Notes under the pieces: model-generated
What the model saw: the letters and a program-made list of their open reading frames with translations, nothing else
Database searches by the model: none
What the model was told of the DNA's origin: nothing
Position numbers and translations under genes: made by a program
NCBI GenBank assembly: GCA_025455225.1
Contig: JALOMY010000103.1
Span: 1-8,768 of the forward strand
Direction: 5' to 3'
DNA: 8,768 nucleotides
DNA from: Cyclobacteriaceae bacterium
Lineage (GTDB): Bacteria; Bacteroidota; Bacteroidia; Cytophagales; Cyclobacteriaceae
Shown: positions 1-5,971 of the stretch, in pieces
Layout of the letters: the number at the start of each line of letters is the position of its first letter
How positions within the stretch are numbered: position 1 is the stretch's first letter

Positions 1-303
1 GACCGGTTTAGCACCGGCCAGACTGATAACTTCTGATGATGGGATGCAACCAAATGCGGGTGTAATCACCTCGTCACCAGGACCTATTTGGAGAGATTTC
101 AGAATAATAAAGAGTGAATCGGTACCGTTTCCAGTTCCGATACAATGGTTTACGTGAAGCAGATTACTAAAAGCCAATTCAAAATTTCTGACAGGATCAC
201 CCCCGATAAATTGTCCGCCTTGAAATACACCGGCTAAAGCCCGATCAACTTCATCCTTAATGGATTCGTATTGCAGCTTAAGATTATTGAACGGAATTTT
301 CAC
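1..303 (-). CDS. DegT/DnrJ/EryC1/StrS family PLP-dependent sugar aminotransferase, N-terminal part (3' end outside window)
   Basis: Translating the reverse strand from a GTG at 303-301 gives 101 residues that continue past the left edge. They begin MKIPFNNLKLQYESIKDEV and match the N-terminal half of DegT/DnrJ/EryC1 aminotransferases. These enzymes transfer an amino group, usually from glutamate, to a keto-sugar nucleotide in the cytoplasm. Visible family marks are the G-G-x-FIGG segment (about 29-35), the phosphate-binding GTGNGTDSL (56-64) and the IGPGDEVITPAFG segment (73-85). The catalytic lysine would lie beyond the edge. An in-frame TAA four codons upstream (315-313) excludes a longer product, so GTG is the best start; the ribosome site is weak. 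It is the fourth gene of the minus-strand sugar operon, 57 nt after galE with an inverted repeat between. The sugar substrate cannot be told from this part. Family is secure, specificity unknown. Confidence 0.88.
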   Translation of the reverse strand, partial: MKIPFNNLKLQYESIKDEVDRALAGVFQGGQFIGGDPVRNFELAFSNLLHVNHCIGTGNGTDSLFIILKSLQIGPGDEVITPAFGCIPSSEVISLAGAKPV

Positions 304-322
304 CTGACAGCGTTACGGTTTA

Positions 323-351
323 CTTCGTTGTGTATAAAATTAACAACGAAG
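323..351. repeat. Perfect 9-bp inverted repeat between galE and the aminotransferase gene
   Basis: CTTCGTTGT (323-331) and ACAACGAAG (343-351) are exact reverse complements separated by an 11-nt AT-rich loop. In the minus-strand transcript the hairpin would begin 9 nt after the galE stop and end 19 nt before the GTG of the aminotransferase. No T-run follows on either strand, so it does not look like an intrinsic terminator. An intercistronic stability or translation-control element, or a protein site, is possible (inference). Confidence 0.6.
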
Positions 352-360
352 CGGAGTATT

Positions 361-1389
361 CTATCCGGCTTTCCTGATTTTCTGTTCCCATGCCCAGGCA
401 TGTTTCAAGGCATCTTCAAGAGAGTATTTTGCCTGCCAGTTGAGTGCTTCATTGGCGCGGCTGGGGTCCGCATAAACCTTTTCTATATCACCGGGTCTCC
501 TGGGTCCAATTACGAAGGGTAGTTTTACTCCCGTAGTGCGGATAAATGTATTGACCAGTTCAAGTACCGAAACACCTTTTCCGGTGCCAACATTGAACAC
601 ATCATATAACCGGTTATGCTTGTCGCGAAGTAAATATTCAAGGGCTTTAACATGCACCAAAGCGAGGTCAACAACATGGATAAAATCCCGGACGCAAGAG
701 CCATCAGGTGTGTTATAATCATTTCCAAATACCGTCAGCTTTTTGCGAACCCCTGCTGCTGTCTGGGTAACGTAAGGCACCAGGTTGTTGGGAATTCCAA
801 TAGGAAGTTCGCCCATCAGCGCACTCGGGTGCGCCCCGATCGGATTGAAATAACGCAATGAAACAATCCGGAAACCGGTCGGGTAAACGTCTTCTAAAAT
901 CCGTTCACAAATTTGTTTGGTTGCTCCATAAGGAGATTCTGCCCTCTTGAAGGGTGCACTTTCTGTTACCGGTATGGTATCGGGCTGGCCGTATACCGTA
1001 CAGGAAGAGGAGAAAATAAAATCCGTTACCTGGTTTTCGCGCATTGCATCCAGTACGGTCATTAAAGATCCTAGATTATTCTGATGGTATTCAAGAGGCT
1101 TTTCAACGGACTCGCCCACCGCTTTAGAGGCAGCGAAATGCATGACGCACTGAATGGGTCCTTGTGTTTTGAATACCTGGTTCAGAAACGATTTATCGCG
1201 ACAGTCACCTTTGTGAAAATTGGGCTTCTTGCCAGTAATTTTTTCGATTCCTTCCAGAAGGGTGGTGTCACTGGCAGAGAGGTTATCCACGATTACCGGC
1301 TCAAATCCGGCAGAAATCAATTCAACAACGGTGTGCGAACCAATATATCCTGCTCCACCGGTTACAAGTATTTTTTTGGATGTGTTCAT
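361..1389 (-). CDS. galE: UDP-glucose/UDP-hexose 4-epimerase (GalE)
   Basis: This is a 342-residue cytoplasmic short-chain dehydrogenase/reductase of the extended GalE type, close to the usual length (E. coli about 338). It interconverts UDP-glucose and UDP-galactose, and in some members UDP-GlcNAc and UDP-GalNAc, through a bound NAD. The NAD-binding GGAGYIG lies at 11-17, the conserved HFAASKAVGES at 84-94, the catalytic Ser in FSSSCTVYG (Ser129) and the YGATK dyad at Tyr154/Lys158. The SLRYFNPIGAHPS segment (177-189) and the C-terminal RPGDIEKVYADPSRA block (298-312) are typical. The residue expected to align with the gate position of E. coli Tyr299 is Val305, a small side chain that would suit N-acetylated substrates (inference). 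Its ATG directly follows the stop codon of the upstream dehydrogenase, so the two are probably translationally coupled within one operon. Confidence 0.95.
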   Translation of the reverse strand: MNTSKKILVTGGAGYIGSHTVVELISAGFEPVIVDNLSASDTTLLEGIEKITGKKPNFHKGDCRDKSFLNQVFKTQGPIQCVMHFAASKAVGESVEKPLEYHQNNLGSLMTVLDAMRENQVTDFIFSSSCTVYGQPDTIPVTESAPFKRAESPYGATKQICERILEDVYPTGFRIVSLRYFNPIGAHPSALMGELPIGIPNNLVPYVTQTAAGVRKKLTVFGNDYNTPDGSCVRDFIHVVDLALVHVKALEYLLRDKHNRLYDVFNVGTGKGVSVLELVNTFIRTTGVKLPFVIGPRRPGDIEKVYADPSRANEALNWQAKYSLEDALKHAWAWEQKIRKAG

Positions 1390-2640
1390 TTAAAGTCTTG
1401 AAGTTGCGAATCCTTTTTCCAGAAATCCTTTTACATCATAAACGATGGTATTATGATTTCGCAAGTCATTCCAATTGAGATTTTTGAATTCGTTATGGCC
1501 GACTGCCAGAATAATAGCATTGTATTTTTTGTTAATCCGATCGATTAAGGGGAATCCATATTCATGTTTTACCTCTTCGCTGTCGGCTTGCGGATCATAA
1601 ACATCCACCCGGGTTCCGTAACTTTTTAATTCGCGAATAACATCAACGACTTTGCTGTTACGTATATCCGGGCAATTTTCTTTAAACGTAATGCCAAGCA
1701 CCAGAACATCGCTGCCAAAAATGGGCAACTGGTTATTAGCCATTAATTTGATAACGTTGCCGGCAATTACTGAACCCATATTGTCATTAATCCTTCTTCC
1801 GGCCAGGATAACTTCCGGGTGATAGCCCAGGCTCTCGGCTTTATAGGTCAGGTAGTAAGGGTCAACACCAATGCAATGTCCGCCTACCAAACCCGGACGA
1901 AACGGTAAGAAATTCCATTTTGTGCCGGCTGCTTCCAATACCTCATGGGTGTCAATTCCCATTTTATCAAAGATCAGGGCGAGTTCATTCACAAAGGCTA
2001 TGTTAATGTCGCGCTGGGCATTTTCAATTACTTTGGCAGCTTCAGCCACGCGAATGGAAGAAGCTTTATGAGTTCCGGCTGTTATGATTTTCTTGTAGAG
2101 TTGATCCACTTTCTCGGCAACTTCAGGTGTGCTTCCGCTGGTTACTTTTTTAATAGTTGTAACCCGATGAAGTTTATCGCCCGGATTGATACGTTCGGGT
2201 GAATACCCGCAAAAGAAATCAATGTTGTATTTCAGCCCGCTAACTTTTTCAATCACGGGTACACAATCTTCTTCTGTGCAACCCGGGTATACCGTAGATT
2301 CATAGATTACGATATCGCCTTTCTTAATAACCGATCCAACGGTCTTGCTAGCGCTGATCAAAGGTTTCAAATCCGGTTTGCGATATTCATCTACCGGAGT
2401 AGGTACTGTAACAATAAAATAGTTAACGGATTTCAGATCATTCGGATCATAGCTGAAGGAAAGGTGCGTGGCCGAAAGTAGTTCGTGATCTTCTACTTCA
2501 CGGGTGCGATCGTGTCCACCCCGTAATTCCTGTATGCGTTCCTTATTGATGTCAAAACCGACTACTTCAATAACTTTTCCAAATTCAACGGCCAATGGAA
2601 GCCCCACATATCCAAGTCCTATGATTCCAATCTTGTCCAT
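1390..2640 (-). CDS. Nucleotide-sugar 6-dehydrogenase, TviB/WbpO type (probably UDP-N-acetylhexosamine dehydrogenase)
   Basis: This 416-residue member of the UDP-glucose/GDP-mannose dehydrogenase superfamily oxidises the C6 hydroxyl of a UDP-sugar to a carboxylate in two NAD-dependent steps. The Rossmann motif GLGYVG is at 8-13 and VTVPTPVDEYRKPDL at 77-91. YESTVYPGCTEEDCVP (113-128) and GYSPERINPGD (145-155) follow. The catalytic lysine block AEAAKVIENAQRD is at 199-211 (Lys203) and the catalytic cysteine in GGHCIGVDPYY is Cys256. From remembered sequences it looks closest to Salmonella Vi-antigen TviB (UDP-GlcNAc to UDP-GlcNAc uronate) rather than to classical UDP-glucose dehydrogenase. It starts 17 nt after the upstream epimerase and its stop abuts the galE ATG. 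Family is certain; the exact substrate is inferred and unproven. Confidence 0.92.
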   Translation of the reverse strand: MDKIGIIGLGYVGLPLAVEFGKVIEVVGFDINKERIQELRGGHDRTREVEDHELLSATHLSFSYDPNDLKSVNYFIVTVPTPVDEYRKPDLKPLISASKTVGSVIKKGDIVIYESTVYPGCTEEDCVPVIEKVSGLKYNIDFFCGYSPERINPGDKLHRVTTIKKVTSGSTPEVAEKVDQLYKKIITAGTHKASSIRVAEAAKVIENAQRDINIAFVNELALIFDKMGIDTHEVLEAAGTKWNFLPFRPGLVGGHCIGVDPYYLTYKAESLGYHPEVILAGRRINDNMGSVIAGNVIKLMANNQLPIFGSDVLVLGITFKENCPDIRNSKVVDVIRELKSYGTRVDVYDPQADSEEVKHEYGFPLIDRINKKYNAIILAVGHNEFKNLNWNDLRNHNTIVYDVKGFLEKGFATSRL

Positions 2641-2657
2641 AGCAATCGTCAGTCAAT

Positions 2658-3683
2658 TCAGGATTTGATGTTGTAATATTCGCGGTACCAATCTACAAAA
2701 TGCCCGATACCTTCTTCAATAGTGGTTTCCGGCTTGAACCCTACATCTCGTGTCAGGTCGTCAATATCTGCGAAGGTTGCAGGCACATCTCCTTCCTGGA
2801 TCGGTAGCATGTTTTTAACGGCTTTTTTCCCCAGTTTATCCTCCAGCACAGAAATAAAATGCATGAGCTCTACTGGTTTGTTGTTACCGATATTATAGAT
2901 TTTATAGGGTGCGAAACTAGTGGCAGGATCAGGCTGATTGCCATTCCAGTTTGTGTTGGGTTGAGGAATATTAGGTATGATCCGAACAATTCCTTCTACG
3001 ATGTCATCGATATAGGTGAAGTCGCGCCTCATTTTGCCATGATTATAGACATCGATGGGTTTGCCTTCCAGGATGGCTTTCGTAAAAATAAATAAGGCCA
3101 TGTCCGGCCTTCCGTAGGATCCGTACACGGTAAAAAAACGAAGCCCGGTTGTAGGCAGGTTAAACAAGGCCGAATACGTGTGGGCCATTAGTTCATTGGA
3201 TTTTTTCGATGCCGCGTAAAGTGATATCGGGTGGTCAACATTATGGTGTACGGAAAAAGGCATCTTCGTATTGGCACCATAAACCGAACTTGACGAGGCA
3301 TAAATCAAGTGCTTAACTTGATTGTGCCGGCAAGCTTCAAGAATATTTAAAAATCCGTGAAGGTTGCTTTCCAGGTAGGCATAAGGATTAATTAATGAAT
3401 AGCGAACGCCTGCCTGAGCAGCCAGGTTAACTACATAGTCGAATTGCTGATCTGAAAAGAGGTTGAAAATACCTTCCTTATTGGTAAGGTCTGTTTGCTG
3501 AAAGGAAAAGCCGGGTGCCTTCAACAGGATATCCAAACGGCTTTTTTTCAACCCAACATCGTAATAGTCGTTGAGGTTATCCAATCCCACCACCTGGTAT
3601 CCTTCCTTACAAAGTCTTTTGCTTAAATGAAATCCGATAAATCCGGCTGCACCGGTAACCAAGACGCGTTGAGGTTTACTCAT
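2658..3683 (-). CDS. NAD-dependent UDP-uronate 4-epimerase, CapI/GAE type
   Basis: This 341-residue extended SDR epimerase acts in the cytoplasm. The NAD motif TGAAGFIG spans 10-17. LDNLNDYYDVGLKKSRLD (34-51), AAQAGVRYS (88-96) and GRPDMALFIFTKAILEGK (191-208) are hallmarks of UDP-glucuronate 4-epimerases such as CapI, which turn UDP-GlcA into UDP-GalA. The active site is Ser131/Ser132 in YASSSSVYG and Tyr156/Lys160 in YAASK. The usual YGPWGRPDM block, known to me from the family, reads YGSYGRPDM here (Ser189, Tyr190). It is the first gene of the minus-strand operon, 21 nt from a predicted promoter element. Its downstream partner is a TviB-like dehydrogenase, so the real substrate may be an N-acetylated UDP-hexuronate rather than UDP-GlcA (inference). 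The ATG is used because no other start fits the N-terminal strand better. Confidence 0.92.
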   Translation of the reverse strand: MSKPQRVLVTGAAGFIGFHLSKRLCKEGYQVVGLDNLNDYYDVGLKKSRLDILLKAPGFSFQQTDLTNKEGIFNLFSDQQFDYVVNLAAQAGVRYSLINPYAYLESNLHGFLNILEACRHNQVKHLIYASSSSVYGANTKMPFSVHHNVDHPISLYAASKKSNELMAHTYSALFNLPTTGLRFFTVYGSYGRPDMALFIFTKAILEGKPIDVYNHGKMRRDFTYIDDIVEGIVRIIPNIPQPNTNWNGNQPDPATSFAPYKIYNIGNNKPVELMHFISVLEDKLGKKAVKNMLPIQEGDVPATFADIDDLTRDVGFKPETTIEEGIGHFVDWYREYYNIKS

Positions 3684-3704
3684 TACAATTCAATAAAAAG
3701 ATAG

Positions 3705-3732
3705 CAAAACTAATAATTTATTCAGTTTTCAA
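3705..3732 (-). promoter_or_regulatory. Predicted Bacteroidota-type promoter of the nucleotide-sugar operon
   Basis: On the minus strand TAGTTTTG (3712-3705) is a full match to the Bacteroidota -7 consensus TAnnTTTG. A TTG (3732-3730) sits 17 nt upstream at the place of the -33 element. The -7 box ends 21 nt before the epimerase ATG, giving a short, plausible leader. No experimental start is known. Confidence 0.6.
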
Positions 3733-3817
3733 GGAAGTGGGAAACAACTAATAACCTCGATGGAATAGTTTAATTTAGAGCGTGTTTTTTTGAGATGTGT
3801 AAATGCTTCCCTTGTAG

Positions 3818-4486
3818 TTGAATGCAACTGTAATCATAGCGTTAATCCGGAAGGAGTTCCTGCTTGAGCTCCGCAGGAAATCCGTTATTGCTGGTTTGGG
3901 TTTATACCTGTTCAGCCTGATTTTTATTTGCTATCTCACGTTTAGTCTTAAAGCTAACTCAATCACTCCAGCTACATGGTCAGCCTTGTTCTGGCTCACT
4001 ATGTTATTTTCGGTTGTGAATAGTGTTGCTAAAAGTTTTATTGGTGAGAAGCGGGGTGTTTTTATTTACTTATACACAATTGCCAGTCCGCAGCAGATCA
4101 TCGTGGCCAAGATTCTGTACAATACATTATTGTGCTGGCTGATCACCCTGGCAGGATACCTGCTCTTCTCGGTTTTCATTTTTAATCCGGTACAGGATAA
4201 CCTGGTCTTTTTCGGTGCTCTATTTCTTGCATCGATTGGATTTTCAACTACCCTGAGCCTGATATCGGGTATTGCGTCCAAAGCCAATAACAGTAATGTA
4301 TTGATGGCAGTATTGAGTTTCCCTGTTGTTATATCGGTTCTGCTTATGGCTATACGGGCAACTAAAAATTCGTTGGATGGTCTTGATCGTTCAGCCAGCA
4401 CCGATGAGTTATTGAACCTCCTGGCAATTAATTGTATTGCAGGGGCGCTCGGTTACATCCTGTTCCCGTATATTTGGCGAAGTTAA
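3818..4486 (+). CDS. ccmB: Haem exporter / cytochrome c maturation membrane protein CcmB
   Basis: This 222-residue, very hydrophobic protein has about six membrane segments, the normal CcmB size and layout. CcmB is the membrane subunit of the CcmAB ABC complex, which works with CcmC to release haem-loaded CcmE. A short cytoplasmic N-terminus with IRKEFLLELRRKS (10-22) precedes the first segment; KSFIGEKRGVFIYLYTIAS (72-90) and the later GIASKANNSNVLMAVLSFP (about 150-168) are family features. The start is TTG (3818-3820), because an in-frame TAG lies directly before it (3815-3817). An ATG four codons further up (3803) is cut off by that TAG. CcmB length and N-terminal motif support TTG. First gene of the plus-strand ccm operon, 58 nt before ccmC. 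No ccmA is visible in the window. Confidence 0.9.
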   Translation: MNATVIIALIRKEFLLELRRKSVIAGLGLYLFSLIFICYLTFSLKANSITPATWSALFWLTMLFSVVNSVAKSFIGEKRGVFIYLYTIASPQQIIVAKILYNTLLCWLITLAGYLLFSVFIFNPVQDNLVFFGALFLASIGFSTTLSLISGIASKANNSNVLMAVLSFPVVISVLLMAIRATKNSLDGLDRSASTDELLNLLAINCIAGALGYILFPYIWRS

Positions 4487-4544
4487 ATCAGGCCGCAATC
4501 CGGATGCTAAGTAAAGAAGGTCATCATAAGTTTAACGGACCGCA

Positions 4545-5210
4545 ATGAAGAGCTGGCTAAAAATTTTGGGTATTGTATTGTTGCTCTATGTCCATACAGC
4601 AGGTCTGTTGATGGATGTGCCCCGCCTTGCGATTTTAAACGAAACTGTCCGCGCACTTTATTTCCATGTACCCATGTGGTTTGGAATGGTGCTGTTATAT
4701 ATGCTATCGGTTTATTATTCCATACACTATCTCCGAAAGCCAAACCCGGATACCGATAGTAAATCCGTAGCGTATGCTCATGTTGGCACTGCGTTCGGGA
4801 TTCTGGGGATTATAACCGGCATGTTGTGGGCCAATTATACCTGGGGCTCGCCCTGGCATGGCGATCCTAAACAAAATGGTGCAGCCATTGCCTTGTTGGT
4901 CTATCTGGCATATTTTGTATTACGGGGTTCTCTCGAGAATGAAGAACAGCGGGCGCGATTGAGTGCGGTGTATAATATTTTCGCTTTCGCAGCGATGATA
5001 CCCCTCATCTTCATAATCCCGCGGTTAACGGATAGCATGCATCCCGGTAGCGGAGGCAATCCGGGTTTTAATGCCTATGATTTGGATAGCCGCATGCGCC
5101 TGGTGTTTTACCCGGCCGTTATTGGCTGGTTCATTATCGGGTTGTGGATTGCCTCGTTAAGAATACGGATTAAACGCATCGAAGAAAAACTTGACTATAA
5201 TCCATCATGA
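4545..5210 (+). CDS. ccmC: Cytochrome c maturation haem-handling protein CcmC
   Basis: This 221-residue protein with about six membrane helices belongs to the haem-handling (HHP) family. CcmC presents haem on the periplasmic side and attaches it to CcmE. YFHVPMWFGM (39-48) carries His41, which should correspond to the first periplasmic axial histidine of E. coli CcmC (His60). DSMHPGSGG (163-171) carries His166, the likely second ligand (E. coli His184). The tryptophan-rich WWD region is WGSPWHGDPKQNG (100-112), which departs from the classical WGxxWxWD by lacking the last Trp. GAAIALLVYLAYFVLRGSL (112-130) is like other Bacteroidota CcmC. The tail RIKRIEEKLD is charged and may be helical. The ATG is the first start after an in-frame TAA at 4533. 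Its TGA overlaps the next start codon (ATGA at 5207-5210). Confidence 0.93.
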   Translation: MKSWLKILGIVLLLYVHTAGLLMDVPRLAILNETVRALYFHVPMWFGMVLLYMLSVYYSIHYLRKPNPDTDSKSVAYAHVGTAFGILGIITGMLWANYTWGSPWHGDPKQNGAAIALLVYLAYFVLRGSLENEEQRARLSAVYNIFAFAAMIPLIFIIPRLTDSMHPGSGGNPGFNAYDLDSRMRLVFYPAVIGWFIIGLWIASLRIRIKRIEEKLDYNPS

Positions 5211-5431
5211 AACTGCATCAATTCTCTGGGCTGATAGCCGGTTTATTTTTCTTCTTTTTAACGTTTGCGCCAGTATATGCCCGTCAAGAGGTTGAAATGG
5301 CCGACACCATGCGTTCTGAGGGTAAGATCTATGTCATTGTTGGCATCATTCTGATTGTTCTGATTGGCCTGATCGCCTACCTGTATCTCCTGGATAAAAA
5401 AATCAAAAAAATTGAAGACAAGCTGAAATAA
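5207..5431 (+). CDS. CcmD-like small membrane protein
   Basis: This 74-residue protein overlaps the end of ccmC by four bases (ATGA), a sign of translational coupling. Residues 7-25 are hydrophobic and end in PVYA before RQE, like a signal peptide with cleavage after Ala25. After the EVEMADTMRSEGKIY stretch (28-42), one membrane helix spans about 41-62. A short, highly charged tail, DKKIKKIEDKLK (63-74), follows. The position between ccmC and ccmE, small size, single mature helix and basic/acidic tail fit CcmD, which in model systems stabilises the CcmC-CcmE complex and its release by CcmAB. Similarity to E. coli CcmD is too short to prove by eye, hence no symbol. An internal start at Met31 would give a product without the signal-like segment, but the overlap favours the first ATG. 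Confidence 0.8.
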   Translation: MKLHQFSGLIAGLFFFFLTFAPVYARQEVEMADTMRSEGKIYVIVGIILIVLIGLIAYLYLLDKKIKKIEDKLK

Positions 5432-5467
5432 GGTCTTTTTCAATGCTTTTAGTCTAGCAGAAAGCAC

Positions 5468-5497
5468 TGGTATTAAGCTGTTTTTGAGTTAATTTTG
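5468..5497 (+). promoter_or_regulatory. Possible secondary promoter before ccmE
   Basis: TAATTTTG (5490-5497) matches the Bacteroidota -7 consensus TAnnTTTG exactly and lies 27 nt before the ccmE ATG, in the longest gap (93 nt) within the ccm cluster. The -33 position is poor: TGG at 5468-5470, 19 nt upstream, instead of TTG. It may allow ccmE-ccmF expression independent of ccmB-C-D (inference). Confidence 0.3.
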
Positions 5498-5507
5498 GGC
5501 GATAGTC

Positions 5508-5515
5508 AAGAGGGG
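5508..5515 (+). promoter_or_regulatory. Ribosome binding site deciding the ccmE start
   Basis: AAGAGGGG ends 9 nt before the ATG at 5525 and is purine-rich like a Shine-Dalgarno sequence. It supports that ATG over the in-frame TTG at 5495, which would place this site inside the coding region. Confidence 0.5.
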
Positions 5516-5524
5516 TTTGTATTC

Positions 5525-5935
5525 ATGAAAAAGACACACATTTTTATCATTATCATAATCGCAGTTGCTGTAGCGATCATCGTTTCATCGACAAGCGAAG
5601 CCAGTACGTATGTTACGTTTTCAGAAGCTTATCAATTGGCTTCAAACGGTAGTTCAAAAAGTATTCATGTAGTTGGTCAATTAAAGAAAGACCACGCAGG
5701 ACGCGTAGTTGGTATTGAACCGGGTGCAGATAAAGTATCTTTTTCTTTCATGATGATTGACGAAGAGGGGAAGGAGCAACAAGTGTTTTATAATCAACCC
5801 ATGCCACAGGATTTTACCCGTTCTGAAAAAGTTGTGGTAATCGGTAATTACCGTGGCGAAAATTTTTATGCAGAGAAGATACTGCTTAAGTGCCCGTCAA
5901 AATATCAGGAAACGGAACTTAATGCCCGTGTATAA
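5525..5935 (+). CDS. ccmE: Cytochrome c maturation haem chaperone CcmE, CxxxY type
   Basis: This 136-residue protein is the periplasmic haem carrier that takes haem from CcmC and hands it to CcmF. It has a lysine-capped N-terminal membrane anchor (MKKTHIFIIIIIAVAVAII, 1-19) followed by an OB-fold domain. SKSIHVVGQLKK (44-55), VSFSFMMIDEEGKEQQVFY (71-89) and EKVVVIGNYRGENFYAEKI (101-119) are the typical strands. The haem-attachment motif is CPSKY (Cys123, Tyr127) where E. coli CcmE has HxxxY with His130. The CxxxY form is an established variant in some bacteria and archaea, and in Desulfovibrio it was shown to work in a Ccm system without CcmG and CcmH. The tail after Tyr127 is short (9 residues). 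An upstream TTG at 5495 would add ten residues before the anchor and is judged not to be the start. Confidence 0.93.
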   Translation: MKKTHIFIIIIIAVAVAIIVSSTSEASTYVTFSEAYQLASNGSSKSIHVVGQLKKDHAGRVVGIEPGADKVSFSFMMIDEEGKEQQVFYNQPMPQDFTRSEKVVVIGNYRGENFYAEKILLKCPSKYQETELNARV

Positions 5936-5971
5936 CTCTCCCATACTTCATTCTTACTAAGTATTCAGCGC

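Noticed and set aside
3771..3778. TAATTTAG as a promoter -7 element for ccmB
   Set aside because: One mismatch to TAnnTTTG and no TTG at a suitable distance upstream, so I cannot support a plus-strand promoter in the divergent region.
3730..3814. Imperfect inverted similarity CAAGGAAG / CTTCCCTTG flanking the divergent region
   Set aside because: Needs a one-base bulge and spans about 70 nt; not convincing as an operator pair.
5495..5524. In-frame TTG start giving ccmE ten extra N-terminal residues
   Set aside because: The purine-rich ribosome site would lie inside the coding region, the added residues precede a normal MKK membrane anchor, and a possible -7 box overlaps the TTG.
5943..5964. 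ATACTT/AAGTAT inverted repeat between ccmE and ccmF
   Set aside because: Only 6 bp, AT-rich, with a 10-nt loop; expected by chance and too weak to be a terminator.
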